This document shows positions 14,532-16,450 of a stretch of 16,450 nt of DNA, in pieces (the first letter of the stretch is position 1; every line of letters begins with the position of its first letter). The position numbers were made by a program, and so were the translations under genes. The DNA comes from an uncultured Lysobacteraceae bacterium (GTDB lineage: Bacteria; Pseudomonadota; Gammaproteobacteria; Xanthomonadales; Xanthomonadaceae): positions 1 through 16,450 of the forward strand of contig CAMLSB010000027.1 of the NCBI GenBank assembly GCA_946482565.1, given 5' to 3'. The notes under the pieces were generated by a model. That model was not told the DNA's origin. It saw only the letters and a list, made by a program, of their open reading frames with translations, and did no database searches.

Positions 14532-15705
14532 CGCGTTCCAGGTCGATGCGCAGGTCGGCCACGTCCTCGATCCCCACGCTCAGCCGCACCAGCCCGCCGC
14601 CGATGCCCAGCGCCTCGCGGCGCGGCTCGGGGATCGACGCGTGCGTCATCACCGCCGGATGGTTCACGAGGCTCTCGACGCCGCCGAGCGATTCGGCCAG
14701 CGTGAACAGTTCGGTGCGCTCGCAGAAGCGCTTCGCGGCCTCGAAGCCGCCCTTCAGCACGATCGTGACCATGCCGCCGAAACCGTCCATCTGCCGCTTC
14801 GCCAGCGCGTGGTGCGGGTGCGAGGCCAGGCCCGGATAGATCGTCTTCTCGACCGCCGGATGCGCGTCGAGGAAGCCCGCCAGCGCCATCGCGTTGTCGC
14901 AGTGCGCGCGCATGCGCAGGTGCAGCGTCTTCGCGCCGCGCAGCGCCAGGAAGCTGTCGAACGGGCCCTGCACCGCGCCGACCGAGTTCTGCAGGAAGGC
15001 CAGCCGCTCGGCGAGGTCGGCGTTGTCGCCGACGACCAGCATGCCGCCGACCATGTCGGAATGGCCGTTGAGGTACTTCGTCGCCGAATGCATCACCAGG
15101 TCGGCGCCATGCTCCAGCGGCCGCTGCAGCGCCGGCGAAGCGAAGGTGTTGTCCACGGCCACGAGCAGGCCGTGTCGCTTCGCCACCGCCGCGACCGCGG
15201 CGATGTCCACGATCTTGAGCAGCGGGTTGGTCGGCGTTTCGATCCACACCAGCTTCGTGCGCGGCGTGATCGCGGCCTCGAGCGCGGCCGGGTCGGTGAG
15301 GTCGACGAAGCTGAAGTCGAGTCCCGCGCTGCGGCGGCGCACGCGTTCGAACAGGCGGTAACTGCCGCCGTAGATGTCGTCCATCGCGACGACGTGGTCG
15401 CCGCTGTCGAGCAGCTCCAGCAGGGTGCCGGTCGCGGCGAGGCCGGAGGCGAAGGCGAAGCCGCGGCTGCCGCGCTCGAGCGATGCGACGCAGCGCTCCC
15501 ACGCGAAGCGCGTCGGATTGTGCGTGCGCGAATACTCGAAGCCCTGGTGCACGCCCGGGCTGGACTGCGCGTAGGTGCTGGTGGCGTAGATGGGCGGCAT
15601 CACCGCGCCGGTCGAGGGATCCACCGACTGGCCGCCGTGGATCGCGCGGGTGCCGAGGCCCCAGTGGCTGTCGTCGCGGCCGTGGCCGCCCGTGCTGTCG
15701 CTCAT
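14521..15705 (-). CDS. metB: Cystathionine gamma-lyase / gamma-synthase, PLP enzyme
   Basis: This 394-residue enzyme belongs to the Cys/Met-metabolism PLP family and covers the full usual length. The PLP lysine is Lys210 in HSATKYLNGHSD (206-217). The phosphate-binding YSRTHNPTR (58-66) and SGLAATG (87-93), the ring-stacking Tyr112 in DDIYGGSY, and Asp185 in VAVDNT are all visible. ESLGGVESL near the C-terminus is shared by gamma-synthases and gamma-lyases, so sequence motifs alone do not separate them. The cystathionine beta-synthase gene just upstream argues for gamma-lyase, which releases cysteine from cystathionine. GGAG seven bases before the ATG supports the start. It is convergent with gspD and probably co-transcribed with the upstream gene across a 31-base gap. 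In Xanthomonas, metB is a known border gene of the O-antigen locus. Confidence 0.94.
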   Translation of the reverse strand: MSDSTGGHGRDDSHWGLGTRAIHGGQSVDPSTGAVMPPIYATSTYAQSSPGVHQGFEYSRTHNPTRFAWERCVASLERGSRGFAFASGLAATGTLLELLDSGDHVVAMDDIYGGSYRLFERVRRRSAGLDFSFVDLTDPAALEAAITPRTKLVWIETPTNPLLKIVDIAAVAAVAKRHGLLVAVDNTFASPALQRPLEHGADLVMHSATKYLNGHSDMVGGMLVVGDNADLAERLAFLQNSVGAVQGPFDSFLALRGAKTLHLRMRAHCDNAMALAGFLDAHPAVEKTIYPGLASHPHHALAKRQMDGFGGMVTIVLKGGFEAAKRFCERTELFTLAESLGGVESLVNHPAVMTHASIPEPRREALGIGGGLVRLSVGIEDVADLRIDLERALA

Positions 15706-15736
15706 GTCGTGCTCCGTCAGGATGGGCCGCCGCGCG

Positions 15737-16450
<714 letters not shown>

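Overview
The window is GC-rich, tightly packed DNA of a gammaproteobacterium, most likely of the Xanthomonas/Lysobacter family (Xanthomonadaceae = Lysobacteraceae). This rests on a type II secretion operon in the order E-F-G-H-I-J-K-L-M-N-D, which is the xps order of Xanthomonas. It is supported by a secretin made as a lipoprotein, a short GspC-like protein placed between gspM and gspD, and an adjacent cbs-metB pair. No species is assigned.

Layout. (1) Positions 1-1625, minus strand: the ATPase Wzt of a polysaccharide (O-antigen) exporter, with a sulfotransferase gene overlapping its 3' end and running off the left edge. (2) 1647-3118, minus strand: a gene for an exported, Ala/Thr/Gly-rich protein of unknown function, with a strong ribosome binding site and a very strong terminator. 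(3) 3119-3384: a divergent intergenic region. (4) 3385-4179, plus strand: the partner permease Wzm, separated from Wzt and transcribed away from it. (5) 4196-14463, plus strand: a complete eleven-gene type II secretion operon, gspE-F-G-H-I-J-K-L-M-xpsN-D, with overlapping or nearly overlapping genes. (6) 14521-16450, minus strand: metB-type cystathionine lyase/synthase, with a cystathionine beta-synthase gene upstream that runs off the right edge.

How the parts work together. GspE is the cytoplasmic ATPase. GspF, L, M and XpsN form the inner-membrane platform. GspG (major) and H, I, J, K (minor) form the pseudopilus, and GspD is the outer-membrane channel. The prepilin peptidase and any pilotin are not in the window. 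Wzm and Wzt export an undecaprenyl-linked polysaccharide, and the sulfotransferase may modify that glycan or another surface substrate. Cbs and MetB together suggest cysteine synthesis from homocysteine (reverse transsulfuration).

The least ordinary part is the left third. A Sec-signal protein of unknown function sits between the two split halves of an O-polysaccharide exporter and next to a secretion operon. A surface protein that depends on these neighbours is a reasonable but untested hypothesis. No RNA genes, CRISPR arrays, insertion sequences or attachment sites were seen.
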